DNA of 26,402 bases from Plakobranchus ocellatus (taxonomy: Eukaryota; Mollusca; Gastropoda; Plakobranchidae): NCBI GenBank assembly GCA_019648995.1, contig BLXT01004423.1, forward strand, positions 1,047,711 through 1,074,112, given 5' to 3'. The number at the start of each line of letters is the position of its first letter. Positions within the stretch are counted from its first letter, which is position 1. This document shows, in pieces, positions 22,701-26,402 of the stretch. The position numbers and the translations under genes were made by a program. The notes beneath the pieces were generated by a model, which saw nothing but the letters and a program-made list of their open reading frames with translations, was not told the DNA's origin and did not search any database.

Positions 22701-25576
22701 TTTTTTTTCCATTGCCAGAAGTATTTGTAATAAATTTTGAATTCTGCCATTGCTTTTATCAAGACTTGTTCATCATGTAAACATCTACCCATAAGACATA
22801 TTTATTACATTTTTGCTTGCATCTACCCATAAGACATATTTATTACATTCCTCCTTGATCAGCCACCAAATGTCAATTTTTTTTTGAGAAACTGGAAAGT
22901 CTTTTAACCCATTTTTTATTATTGTAATTACCTCCTAAAACTAACTATGCCTTACTTCAAGTCCTGAAACATGTTTAATCTTTTGACATATTCCTGGCCA
23001 GCGTTTAAATAACGTTGATGGTCATGATGACCATGTTCTTGGTTTCATATTTTATTTATTCCCAGCACTCGTTCTTTTCATTATTGAAAAAGATGAAGCA
23101 TATTCTTTTTCGCTCACTATCTTACCAGTAACTTTTTTTTGAAAACTCACTTTGTGCTTATACATTAATATCTAGTGTCTTAAAGAACTTGAATGGACCA
23201 TCACATATGATTGGTAAAAGATAAAGCATATTCTTTTTCGCTCACTATCTTACCAGTACCTTTTTTTTTGAAAACTCACTTTGTGCTTATACATTAATAT
23301 CTAGAGTCTTAAAGATCTTGAATGGACCATCACATGTGATTGATAACATTGAAAAAATCTATTAAATTAAAATGACCATTAATGTAACGTTTTATAACAA
23401 AAGCACTTCAATAGAGTGTTTTATATTTTAAAATACTTTGCTTTTCTAATGCATGCAAGTTTGTTTGTAACCTTATAGGTTGTTGCAATTATGATCTTTC
23501 TCTATACTTTACAAGGGCAATATGATGGACTTGACAAGCCTTTGCCAGAATATCATGTAAAGATTTCAGGTTTTGATGAACGGGTGAGTGCAGATGTCAC
23601 AAGCACAATAAAATGACAAATAAATGAAAGTTGGTTTTTAAAACATTTGAAATTATCTTTGAGAAACTTTAAGTTGTTAAATACCCCCCAAAAGTCACAG
23701 AAGCTAGGAAGTTTTTGTCAAGTATGAGAGCCAAAATGGTCAAAAGTAAATAAAGGTATGACTTTTAAACTACTAACAAATCACCTTCCATATCGTTAGC
23801 ATTTATTTTTAAAAATCTGTCAATTGCCCTCTTTATTTTCGCATTTAAAAAAAATATAGTTGGTTTTAAAACATTTTCAAGGTTCAGGATTTTAAGGAAG
23901 ATTTTTGGAAAAAAAAAAGAATGTGCTGAAAAGGAAAAATAACAAAAGTTATGAAGATTATGAATGTCATGAAATAGCAAAAATAAGACTTTTATTTCAT
24001 CTAATAGCAAGGTGTGCCCTATTACAAATAAGTAAGCCATAAGTTAAGAAGAATTACATTTTTCACTCAGTTTTTTTTTACAGCTGCAGGTCTGAAAAAT
24101 ATTATTTTGTGAAAACAAACCTATAATAAAGAATACATTTTGCATTGTTGTCTTTTATCCTATCTCTGAAATTTTTGCCCATATATGCATTATATATTTT
24201 GAAGGTTTTGGTGATGAGTTCACTGCGGAAGCCTAAGCGCATAATGATCCGTGGCAATGATGAAAGAGAATACCCTTATCTGGTGAAGAGTGGAGAAGAC
24301 CTCCGCCTAGATCAACGCATTGAAACCCTCTTCTTTATAATGAATAGTGTCATGGATGCTGACCCAGCCTGTAGACAACGCAGGCTTCACCTTAAAACGT
24401 ATCAGGTCATTTCCATGACACCCAGGTGAGAAATAATACTATGAGTCACCATATTTCTAAAAAGATACAGCTGTATATACAATTTTACCCTTGGAGAAGA
24501 GACATCTATTTTTTGTGTAAAACTATGATTTGAATTGATGAAAGCATTGAATTAACATGTCATACAAAAAATTGATTATTTACAAAAATGAATAAAAAGG
24601 AAAGGATCAAATCGTTTCACTTTGTGAACAGAAAAAATCTTTCATCTCCTGTTGATTTCAAAGATAAATTGCAAAAGTTGAGGCTGATAAATTTCAAAGA
24701 AATTAAATTTATTTATTTTATTTTCAGATACATTTTGATATTGCAGTATGAGTTGTAAGAAGTTAAGTTAATATTTAAGGCCAGATGAAAATGAAAGAGT
24801 AACAATGTATTAATATTATTTTACATATTCCATCTTTGCATTGCAGAGTTGGACTCATTGAGTGGATGCGAAACACACAGCCTCTTAAAGAATTTCTTTT
24901 GGGTGCTCTCACAGATGATGAACGCAGATTTATTGAGAGCGAGTAAGAAATCAATAAAGTTATACTTTTCATCTGATTTAATACTGGCAAAGGCTAAAAG
25001 CACCGTTAATGTATAAAATGCCCAAGGGAAAGATTAACATCAAAGAGCCTATAGCTTCCTCAGGGATAGATATGCACCATATTATTTAGGTTTAAATCAC
25101 ATTTTATAGCAGAATCGAGAAATATGCCTCAACAAGGTTCTTATATGTAGGTGTTCTTCTAGTATCTATTTCTAGAGATAACGGTATCCAAGCATATGTA
25201 AAACATCAAAAATTACTTTGATTTTTTGAATATCTGTTGTATTTATTTCGTTTATTTTTTTTTCCCTACTTCAAAAAAAAATATTTGAAAAAAGAAAGTC
25301 TAATAGAAATAAAAATTTCAATAAAGCAAAGTATACTGCATGTATTGTAAAAGTTGCACAATTAATTTCAGTATAATCCACTGTGATTTTTACACTGTTT
25401 TTGAGAAGCCAGGCACCTGTCAAGCAGCATATGAATTGGGTTAGGAAAATTGCTGACAAGGATAACAAACGGGGCTGGCAGGGAATCTATGACAAAGTCT
25501 ACATCAAGTACAGCTACACAGAAACAGTGAAAGAGTTCAGGCAGAAAGAAGGAAAAATTCCTTGGAACTTATCCAG
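627..25576 (+). CDS. PRKDC: DNA-PKcs (PRKDC), partial: FAT C-terminal part to kinase N-lobe, 15 exons
   Basis: DNA-PKcs is a nuclear PI3K-like Ser/Thr protein kinase. Recruited by Ku70/Ku80 to DNA double-strand ends, it drives non-homologous end joining. Joined exons give 715 codons that align without a break to human DNA-PKcs (from memory). Diagnostic stretches are FPRLLQI (exon 5), [16 protein letters not shown] (exon 12), [15 protein letters not shown] (exon 13) and GLIEWM (exon 14). The pre-kinase linker, with PWM.DF, LEIPGQYDG and KPLPEYH, separates it from ATM, ATR, mTOR, SMG1 and TRRAP. Phases agree at all 14 junctions, so no exon is missing within the span. The N-terminal HEAT array, catalytic loop, DFG, regulatory loop and FATC are outside the window. 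No stop or frameshift interrupts the exons, so the gene looks intact. The family identification is near certain; exon 1's left edge is the weakest point. Confidence 0.95.
835..1268 (+). other. Intron 1
   Basis: AT-rich, with an A-run near 1050-1062 and a T-run ahead of the acceptor. Nothing coding was recognised. Phase 0. Confidence 0.75.
1269..1410 (+). CDS. PRKDC: PRKDC exon 2 of window (FAT domain)
   Basis: Encodes residues 70-116 plus the first base of codon 117. The [16 protein letters not shown] stretch corresponds to the human segment RDDWLVSWVQSYCR, a FAT helical repeat. The donor GTAAGT at 1411 is perfect. Three in-frame AGs lie close together, so the exon could start at 1269, 1278 or 1281 with no frame change. 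I chose 1269 because it is the first AG after the T-tract at 1243-1252; the CAG before 1281 is the better local match. The choice adds or drops up to four residues (TCKQ). Confidence 0.9.
1411..1962 (+). other. Intron 2
   Basis: Phase 1, GTAAGT donor and CCCAG acceptor. AT-rich filler; no repeat or coding segment recognised. The open frame from 1836 that runs into exon 3 is intronic up to 1962. Confidence 0.75.
1963..2150 (+). CDS. PRKDC: PRKDC exon 3 of window (FAT domain)
   Basis: Encodes residues 118-179, and its first two bases complete an Asp codon with exon 2. The segment [19 protein letters not shown], followed by a helix with [10 protein letters not shown], matches human [20 protein letters not shown]...EIEEDKARRILEL in length and in hydrophobic pattern, with few identities. 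The acceptor TTTACCCAG and donor GTATGT (2151) are both strong. It ends in phase 0 at the acidic NASTGE, equivalent to human SSSEDSEK. The following intron is the longest in the window. Confidence 0.92.
2628..3519. mobile_element. Non-autonomous inverted-repeat DNA element with nested repeats
   Basis: The 17-bp sequence TTTAGGCCCGTACCGCA (2628-2644) recurs as its exact reverse complement at 3503-3519, and similarity continues inward through ACGACA. A second pair, TACCGCACTAGGACA (2712-2726) and its reverse complement (3288-3302), lies inside the first. Short words of the type GGACAGGAC/GTCCTGTCC recur in both orientations near both ends, including a 16-bp perfect palindrome at 3279-3294. No transposase frame is present, so it resembles a MITE or foldback element. 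The outer ends read TA at each side, compatible with a TA target duplication, but because the termini are palindromic the target site cannot be fixed. The superfamily is not assigned. Confidence 0.7.
3797..3832 (-). other. Minus-strand segment framed by strong splice-like sites
   Basis: Read on the minus strand, these 36 bases sit between a pyrimidine-rich stretch ending in CCAG and a perfect CAG|GTGAGT. Frames without a stop exist (for example [13 protein letters not shown]). It could be a tiny exon of an unrecognised antisense gene. Its phase does not join cleanly to the simplest end of the frame at 4406-4567, so it may equally be chance. Confidence 0.2.
4406..4567 (-). other. Unassigned exon-like open frame, antisense to PRKDC
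   Basis: On the minus strand, 53 codons are open after an acceptor-like GATTCATTAG. The composition is unlike the AT-rich surroundings: Pro-, Arg- and Asp-rich, with the segments [35 protein letters not shown] and [15 protein letters not shown] do not recognise the protein. The right splice boundary is unclear; a GTGAGA lies inside the frame after NFEP and a weak GTCACT after DLKK. It could be an exon of a nested antisense gene or a fragment of a gene copy carried into the intron. It is not part of PRKDC, whose frame is complete without it. Confidence 0.35.
5065..5307 (+). other. Unassigned open frame in intron 3
   Basis: 80 codons from ATG with mixed, protein-like composition: [19 protein letters not shown] and [19 protein letters not shown]. 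No family recognised. A CAG|GTTTTT near 5268 could be a weak donor. It may be a relic of a mobile element or chance; PRKDC does not need it. Confidence 0.2.
6595..6760 (+). other. Unassigned coding-like segment in intron 3
   Basis: A + frame without a stop reads [20 protein letters not shown], then [15 protein letters not shown]. The composition is richer in Arg, Glu and Asp than chance AT-rich frames. No family recognised; possibly a fossil fragment of a mobile element. Confidence 0.2.
8240..8411 (+). CDS. PRKDC: PRKDC exon 4 of window (FAT domain)
   Basis: Encodes residues 180-236 plus one base. [19 protein letters not shown] matches human [20 protein letters not shown], and [19 protein letters not shown] matches IDAYMTLADFCDQQLRKEE. 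The acceptor is TTGTTGCTAG. The donor GTTAGA (8412) deviates from consensus at +3 and +6. Phase 0 on the left and phase 1 on the right both agree with the neighbouring exons, which rules out a missing exon in the long intron before it. Confidence 0.95.
9167..9490 (-). other. Unassigned minus-strand open frame in intron 4
   Basis: The frame stays open upstream to an ATG at 9622, but the protein-like part starts at the internal Met at 9490: [20 protein letters not shown], then [20 protein letters not shown] and an acidic/basic stretch with [18 protein letters not shown]. About 107 residues with balanced composition, unlike nearby low-complexity frames. No family recognised and no promoter seen. 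It may be a mobile-element fragment, an unannotated antisense exon, or chance. Confidence 0.3.
9608..9811 (+). other. Unassigned + frame without start codon, intron 4
   Basis: About 67 open codons ending in TGA at 9809-9811. It reads [20 protein letters not shown], followed by [17 protein letters not shown] and [15 protein letters not shown]. It looks like a piece of a real protein but I do not recognise it, and there is no start codon or clear splice acceptor. It lies head-to-head with the minus-strand frame at 9167-9490, with only a narrow gap. Confidence 0.25.
10429..10592 (+). CDS. PRKDC: PRKDC exon 5 of window (FAT domain)
   Basis: Encodes residues 238-291 after completing a Gly codon with exon 4. 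[18 protein letters not shown] is almost the same as human EARLKFPRLLQIIERYPE, one of the best-conserved FAT helices. The acceptor CTGCACAG is strong. The donor AAG|GTTTGA (10593) is weak, and a long CT tract begins about 40 bp downstream of it. It ends in phase 0. Confidence 0.96.
10634..10720 (+). repeat. CT-rich microsatellite, (CT)n
   Basis: Imperfect TCTTTCTCTC units followed by about 58 bp of uninterrupted CT to 10718. It starts about 40 bp after the weak donor of exon 5. It creates an artificial Ser/Leu frame that is not a gene. Confidence 0.98.
12050..14148 (-). pseudogene. Non-LTR retrotransposon, RT-bearing 3' part, degraded
   Basis: Read on the minus strand, several protein blocks appear in element order. 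The first is the C-terminal end of an endonuclease domain: [15 protein letters not shown] near 14145 and [14 protein letters not shown] near 14050. Then come reverse-transcriptase motifs: [12 protein letters not shown] near 13100, and [17 protein letters not shown] near 12830. The catalytic block follows ([12 protein letters not shown] near 12710, with [14 protein letters not shown]). Last is the distal domain [13 protein letters not shown] near 12330, ending in a WRKMIANVC-type terminus near 12100. The usual YADD reads CAND, and frame shifts and stops are frequent, so the copy is dead. The type matches endonuclease/RT LINEs widespread in molluscs; the clade is not fixed. The 3' end is approximate. 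Confidence 0.85.
14150..14910 (+). pseudogene. Inverted 5' part of the same LINE (5' leader and endonuclease)
   Basis: This segment reads in sense on the + strand, opposite to the RT part next to it. Endonuclease blocks are spread over shifted frames: MDRIELN near 14515, [20 protein letters not shown] near 14660-14715, a GDFSAKV-type catalytic block near 14820-14840, and [12 protein letters not shown] near 14870-14905. The residues that should follow NERG in the protein are found at the start of the minus-strand segment (near 14145). So the two pieces are halves of one element, split inside the endonuclease. Positions 14150-14490 are probably its leader region, though I cannot show coding there. 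Confidence 0.75.
15563..15685 (+). CDS. PRKDC: PRKDC exon 6 of window (FAT domain)
   Basis: Encodes residues 292-332, phase 0 at both ends. [20 protein letters not shown] aligns with human [20 protein letters not shown], and AAEYPQ with TDNYPQ. The W..I/LWISQM.ALLDK helix pair is typical of the C-terminal FAT repeats in PIKKs. The acceptor is ATCGTAG, the donor GTATTC (15686). Confidence 0.97.
15686..16018 (+). other. Intron 6
   Basis: Phase 0, 333 bp, AT-rich, with a long T-rich tract (15980-16010) before the acceptor CAACAG. Nothing else seen. Confidence 0.8.
16019..16107 (+). CDS. PRKDC: PRKDC exon 7 of window (FAT domain)
   Basis: Encodes residues 333-361 plus two bases. [15 protein letters not shown] is the counterpart of human AIVYPFIISSESYSF, a conserved turn between FAT helices. 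The tail [10 protein letters not shown] is a shorter, polar version of human STGHKNKEFVAR. The donor is GTAAAA at 16108. Joined to exon 8, the split codon is Lys. Confidence 0.96.
16108..16430 (+). other. Intron 7
   Basis: Phase 2, 323 bp. Nothing recognised apart from the T-rich acceptor tract ending CTTTTTTCAG. Confidence 0.8.
16431..16515 (+). CDS. PRKDC: PRKDC exon 8 of window (FAT domain)
   Basis: Encodes residues 363-390. [20 protein letters not shown] followed by GQPDMIFK aligns with human [25 protein letters not shown]. The acceptor TTTTTTCAG and donor GTATGT (16516) are strong. The first base completes the split Lys codon; the exon ends in phase 0. Confidence 0.96.
16516..19328 (+). 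other. Intron 8 (2.8 kb)
   Basis: Phase 0. It holds an 18-bp palindrome at 17575-17592, related TAGGCCTAT words near 17640 and 17990, and TAGATCTAGA-like words near 18195 and 18603. Many A/T homopolymers; no coding segment or known repeat recognised. The acceptor is TTTTCCAG. Confidence 0.75.
17575..17592. repeat. 18-bp perfect palindrome
   Basis: CATAGGCCTAGGCCTATG is its own reverse complement. Its function is unknown; it may be a local repeat of the word TAGGCCTA, which recurs imperfectly 60-420 bp downstream. Confidence 0.9.
19329..19529 (+). CDS. PRKDC: PRKDC exon 9 of window (end of FAT, Ser/Thr-rich insertion)
   Basis: Encodes residues 391-457, phase 0 at both ends. [20 protein letters not shown] aligns with human [20 protein letters not shown], and DYRKGF with AFRRKF. 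Between them the protein carries a Ser/Thr-rich stretch ([20 protein letters not shown]) where human has only about 13 residues (GDPKAPGLG region), so the loop is roughly 18 residues longer. It contains one TQ motif. Acceptor TTTTCCAG and donor GTGAGT (19530) are near perfect, so the insertion is not an annotation error. Confidence 0.96.
19530..19788 (+). other. Intron 9
   Basis: Phase 0, 259 bp, the shortest in the window. GTGAGT donor, ATTTCAG acceptor; nothing else seen. Confidence 0.85.
19789..19857 (+). CDS. PRKDC: PRKDC exon 10 of window (FAT/kinase junction)
   Basis: Encodes residues 458-480. [16 protein letters not shown] matches human FDKHFGKGGSKLLRM, the helix that closes the FAT domain. 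69 bp, phase 0 at both ends, so the exon could be skipped without a frameshift. Acceptor TATTTCAG, donor GTAAAT (19858). Confidence 0.95.
19858..22008 (+). other. Intron 10 (2.2 kb)
   Basis: Phase 0. A minus-strand coding-like frame lies at about 20010-20155, and further minus-strand remnants may continue to about 20460. The region 20500-21950 shows AT-rich sequence, an 8-C run near 21106-21113 and no recognisable gene. The acceptor is TTTCATATAG. Confidence 0.7.
20010..20155 (-). other. Coding-like relic, minus strand, intron 10
   Basis: About 45 open codons reading [20 protein letters not shown], followed by [17 protein letters not shown]. The basic then amphipathic composition looks protein-derived. 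No family recognised; broken by stops on both sides. Possibly a mobile-element relic. Confidence 0.2.
22009..22162 (+). CDS. PRKDC: PRKDC exon 11 of window (FAT-kinase linker)
   Basis: Encodes residues 481-531 plus one base. [20 protein letters not shown] is equivalent to human [38 protein letters not shown] matches human [20 protein letters not shown]. The PWM.DF block and LEIPG are specific to DNA-PKcs among PIKKs. Acceptor TTCATATAG, donor GTGAGC (22163), phase 1 at the end. Confidence 0.97.
22782..22849. repeat. Tandem repeat, 38-bp period, two copies
   Basis: The word CATCTACCCATAAGACATAT plus nine following bases occurs at 22782 and again at 22820, identical over about 29 bp and separated by TTTGCTTG. 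A recent local duplication. Confidence 0.9.
23088..23343. repeat. Tandem duplication, two copies of about 128 bp
   Basis: Copy 1 (23088-23215) and copy 2 (23216-23343) share long stretches, such as CATATTCTTTTTCGCTCACT and TACATTAATATCTAG. They differ at only about a half dozen bases plus one T in a homopolymer. The low divergence implies a recent event. No coding content. Confidence 0.92.
23516..23583 (+). CDS. PRKDC: PRKDC exon 12 of window (pre-kinase segment)
   Basis: Encodes residues 533-554. The codon split with exon 11 gives Gly, producing IPGQYDG across the junction. [16 protein letters not shown] is nearly identical to human [16 protein letters not shown], which forms the first strand of the kinase N-lobe. 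The acceptor TTTACAAG is an AAG type; the frame and homology fix it. The donor GTGAGT (23584) is perfect. Confidence 0.98.
23584..24204 (+). other. Intron 12
   Basis: Phase 0, 621 bp. AT-rich with A- and T-runs; nothing recognised. The acceptor TATTTTGAAG is weak. Confidence 0.8.
24205..24425 (+). CDS. PRKDC: PRKDC exon 13 of window (kinase N-lobe, ATP-binding Lys)
   Basis: Encodes residues 555-627 plus two bases. [18 protein letters not shown] matches human ASLRRPKRIIIRGHDERE, the glycine-loop equivalent. The ATP-binding lysine is K582 in [12 protein letters not shown], equivalent to human K3752. In the PI3K/PIKK signature, human KGGEDLRQDQR reads [11 protein letters not shown], so the near-invariant Gln of RQD is Leu (codon CTA at 24307-24309). 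The C-terminal part, [16 protein letters not shown], matches human RALQLRTYSVVPMTSR. Donor GTGAGA (24426). The extent is fixed by homology; the acceptor is an AAG. Confidence 0.97.
24426..24846 (+). other. Intron 13
   Basis: Phase 2, 421 bp. Nothing recognised; ATTGCAG acceptor. Confidence 0.85.
24847..24942 (+). CDS. PRKDC: PRKDC exon 14 of window (kinase N-lobe)
   Basis: Encodes residues 629-659 plus two bases. The split codon with exon 13 is Arg. [20 protein letters not shown] aligns with human [20 protein letters not shown]; the GLIEW block is conserved in PIKKs. [11 protein letters not shown] aligns with human MSQEEKAAYLS. Donor GTAAGA (24943). Confidence 0.98.
24943..25408 (+). other. 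Intron 14
   Basis: Phase 2, about 466 bp. AT-rich. It ends in a GAGAAG tandem acceptor (25403-25408) with a poor but present T-rich tract before it. Confidence 0.8.
25409..25576 (+). CDS. PRKDC: PRKDC exon 15 of window (kinase domain, before catalytic loop)
   Basis: Encodes residues 661-715 plus two bases. [17 protein letters not shown] matches human RAPPCEYKDWLTKMSGK, and [20 protein letters not shown] matches human [20 protein letters not shown]. The acceptor is a NAGNAG type: AG at 25404-25405 or 25407-25408 both keep frame, giving Glu-Ser-Gln or Asp-Gln at the junction. I chose the second (AAG, start 25409), whose Asp matches human SDPRAP better. Donor GTATGC at 25577. The catalytic loop and DFG follow in later exons outside the window. 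Confidence 0.96.
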
Positions 25577-26402
25577 GTATGCTTTGAATTAAGCCCCTCA
25601 TAACTGTCTAAATCAAGATTTGAACTACATTATTAGTAATGATATAACATGTTGTATTAAACATTGATGATGAATGCAGGTATTCAAATTCCTTCTGCTT
25701 ATACTTTTTTCAATAAACCCAAAGTACAAGATAGTCCTTACAATGAGAAGATTAAGTGCTTTTCATTTTTCCAGATATGCTTATGCTAATCTCCTTCTTT
25801 CTATTGGCAAAATAATACATTGCTAACATCCATCTTTCTTTGCTCAAGTATCCGAAGTTTAAATCTGTGTAATTGCCTTTTGGACATCAGGTTTCAGTGT
25901 GTGTTTGTGTGATGTCTTTGATTAATTCTATAAAAAAAAAATAATTGATTTTGTAATTGTTCAAATTGAATCATAGACTGAATTGAAGTAATAATTTTGA
26001 ATGGGCAAAAGATATCTTTGCTGTTTAATAACTGGTTCTAAAAATATCTTATGAGACCAAAATAAAGAAGTGGATAGGGCTAAAAAAGGGATTTTACATA
26101 GCACATGTTTAATACTGTTTTTTTCCTTTTTTTTTTTTTTTTTGTTCAATTTGCAAACACACATCAGACTGAGTAGTAGTCTTTTCAAAACTTTTTATTT
26201 TTTTAGTTTCGCTTAAGATTACCAAAAGATAAACCACTATGTTAGCAACATGATGATAAAACTTCTTACAATGCTGCAATTTATGCACCATAACATTCAA
26301 GAAGTGTGATTTATTTATTCCCTAAATAACATAAAATGGAGGACTGTGTTATAGTCAGTGGGCCAGTAGGTGAAACCACACACACCCCCCCCCCCCCCCC
26401 CC
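25577..26402 (+). other. Intron 15, incomplete
   Basis: Phase 2. AT-rich with T-runs (a long one at about 26126-26143) and a terminal CA/poly-C stretch from about 26380. No further PRKDC exon is visible: nothing resembling the GIGDRHLNN catalytic loop occurs here. An acceptor-like TTTTTCCAG near 25774 leads into a frame without homology. Confidence 0.75.
26386..26402. repeat. Poly-C run at window end
   Basis: 17 C in a row after a short CACACA stretch, reaching the last base. Together with poly-A at 1-19 it suggests that the window equals an assembled contig stopped at homopolymers. Confidence 0.9.

Larger units (their letters stand above)
22163..23515 (+). other. Intron 11 with two tandem duplications
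   Basis: Phase 1. It contains a short duplication (22782-22849) and a 128-bp tandem pair (23088-23343). The remainder is AT-rich with several T-runs. Confidence 0.8.

Noticed and set aside
24775-25003. Two minus-strand frames
   Set aside because: They are antisense shadows of PRKDC exon 14.
25775-25825. Next PRKDC exon after exon 15
   Set aside because: There is a TTTTTCCAG acceptor-like site, but the frame (YAYANLLLSIGKI, then stop) does not match the expected kinase segment.

Overview
The window is animal genomic DNA: AT-rich, with small exons bounded by GT...AG splice sites, long introns, and transposon debris. The exons encode a close relative of the vertebrate DNA-dependent protein kinase catalytic subunit (DNA-PKcs, PRKDC). 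A tRNA-derived SINE head, a degraded non-LTR retrotransposon of a type common in molluscs and other lophotrochozoans, and scattered TAGATCTAGA words make a mollusc, perhaps a gastropod, the best guess. That placement is inference. PRKDC itself I recognise from the protein sequence with high confidence. All human comparisons are from memory.

Layout: one gene on the + strand fills the whole window, open at both ends. I can place 15 consecutive exons (627-25576). Every exon junction keeps the reading frame, and together they give 715 complete codons. Exons 1-10 encode the C-terminal part of the FAT domain (helical repeats). Exons 11-12 encode the FAT-to-kinase linker. Exons 13-15 encode the kinase N-lobe with the ATP-binding lysine. 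The aligned part of human DNA-PKcs ends near residue 3,880 of about 4,128. The catalytic loop, DFG motif, regulatory loop and FATC tail must lie beyond 26402; the large HEAT-repeat N-terminus must lie before position 1.

Introns: intron 3 (6.1 kb) holds an approximately 890-bp inverted-repeat element with nested repeats (2628-3519) and an unassigned exon-like open frame on the minus strand (4406-4567). Intron 4 holds two unassigned open frames. Intron 5 (5 kb) starts with a CT microsatellite and contains a LINE whose 5' part is inverted relative to its 3' part, the signature of twin priming. Intron 8 has an 18-bp perfect palindrome. Intron 11 has a 128-bp tandem duplication and a smaller 38-bp-period one. 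The window begins with poly-A and ends with poly-C, which looks like contig edges.

I see no operon, CRISPR array or clearly new system. The most useful observations are the DNA-PKcs lineage features (an altered residue in the conserved kinase DLRQD motif and a Ser/Thr-rich insertion), the twin-primed LINE, the nested inverted-repeat element, and the unexplained minus-strand exon-like frame.
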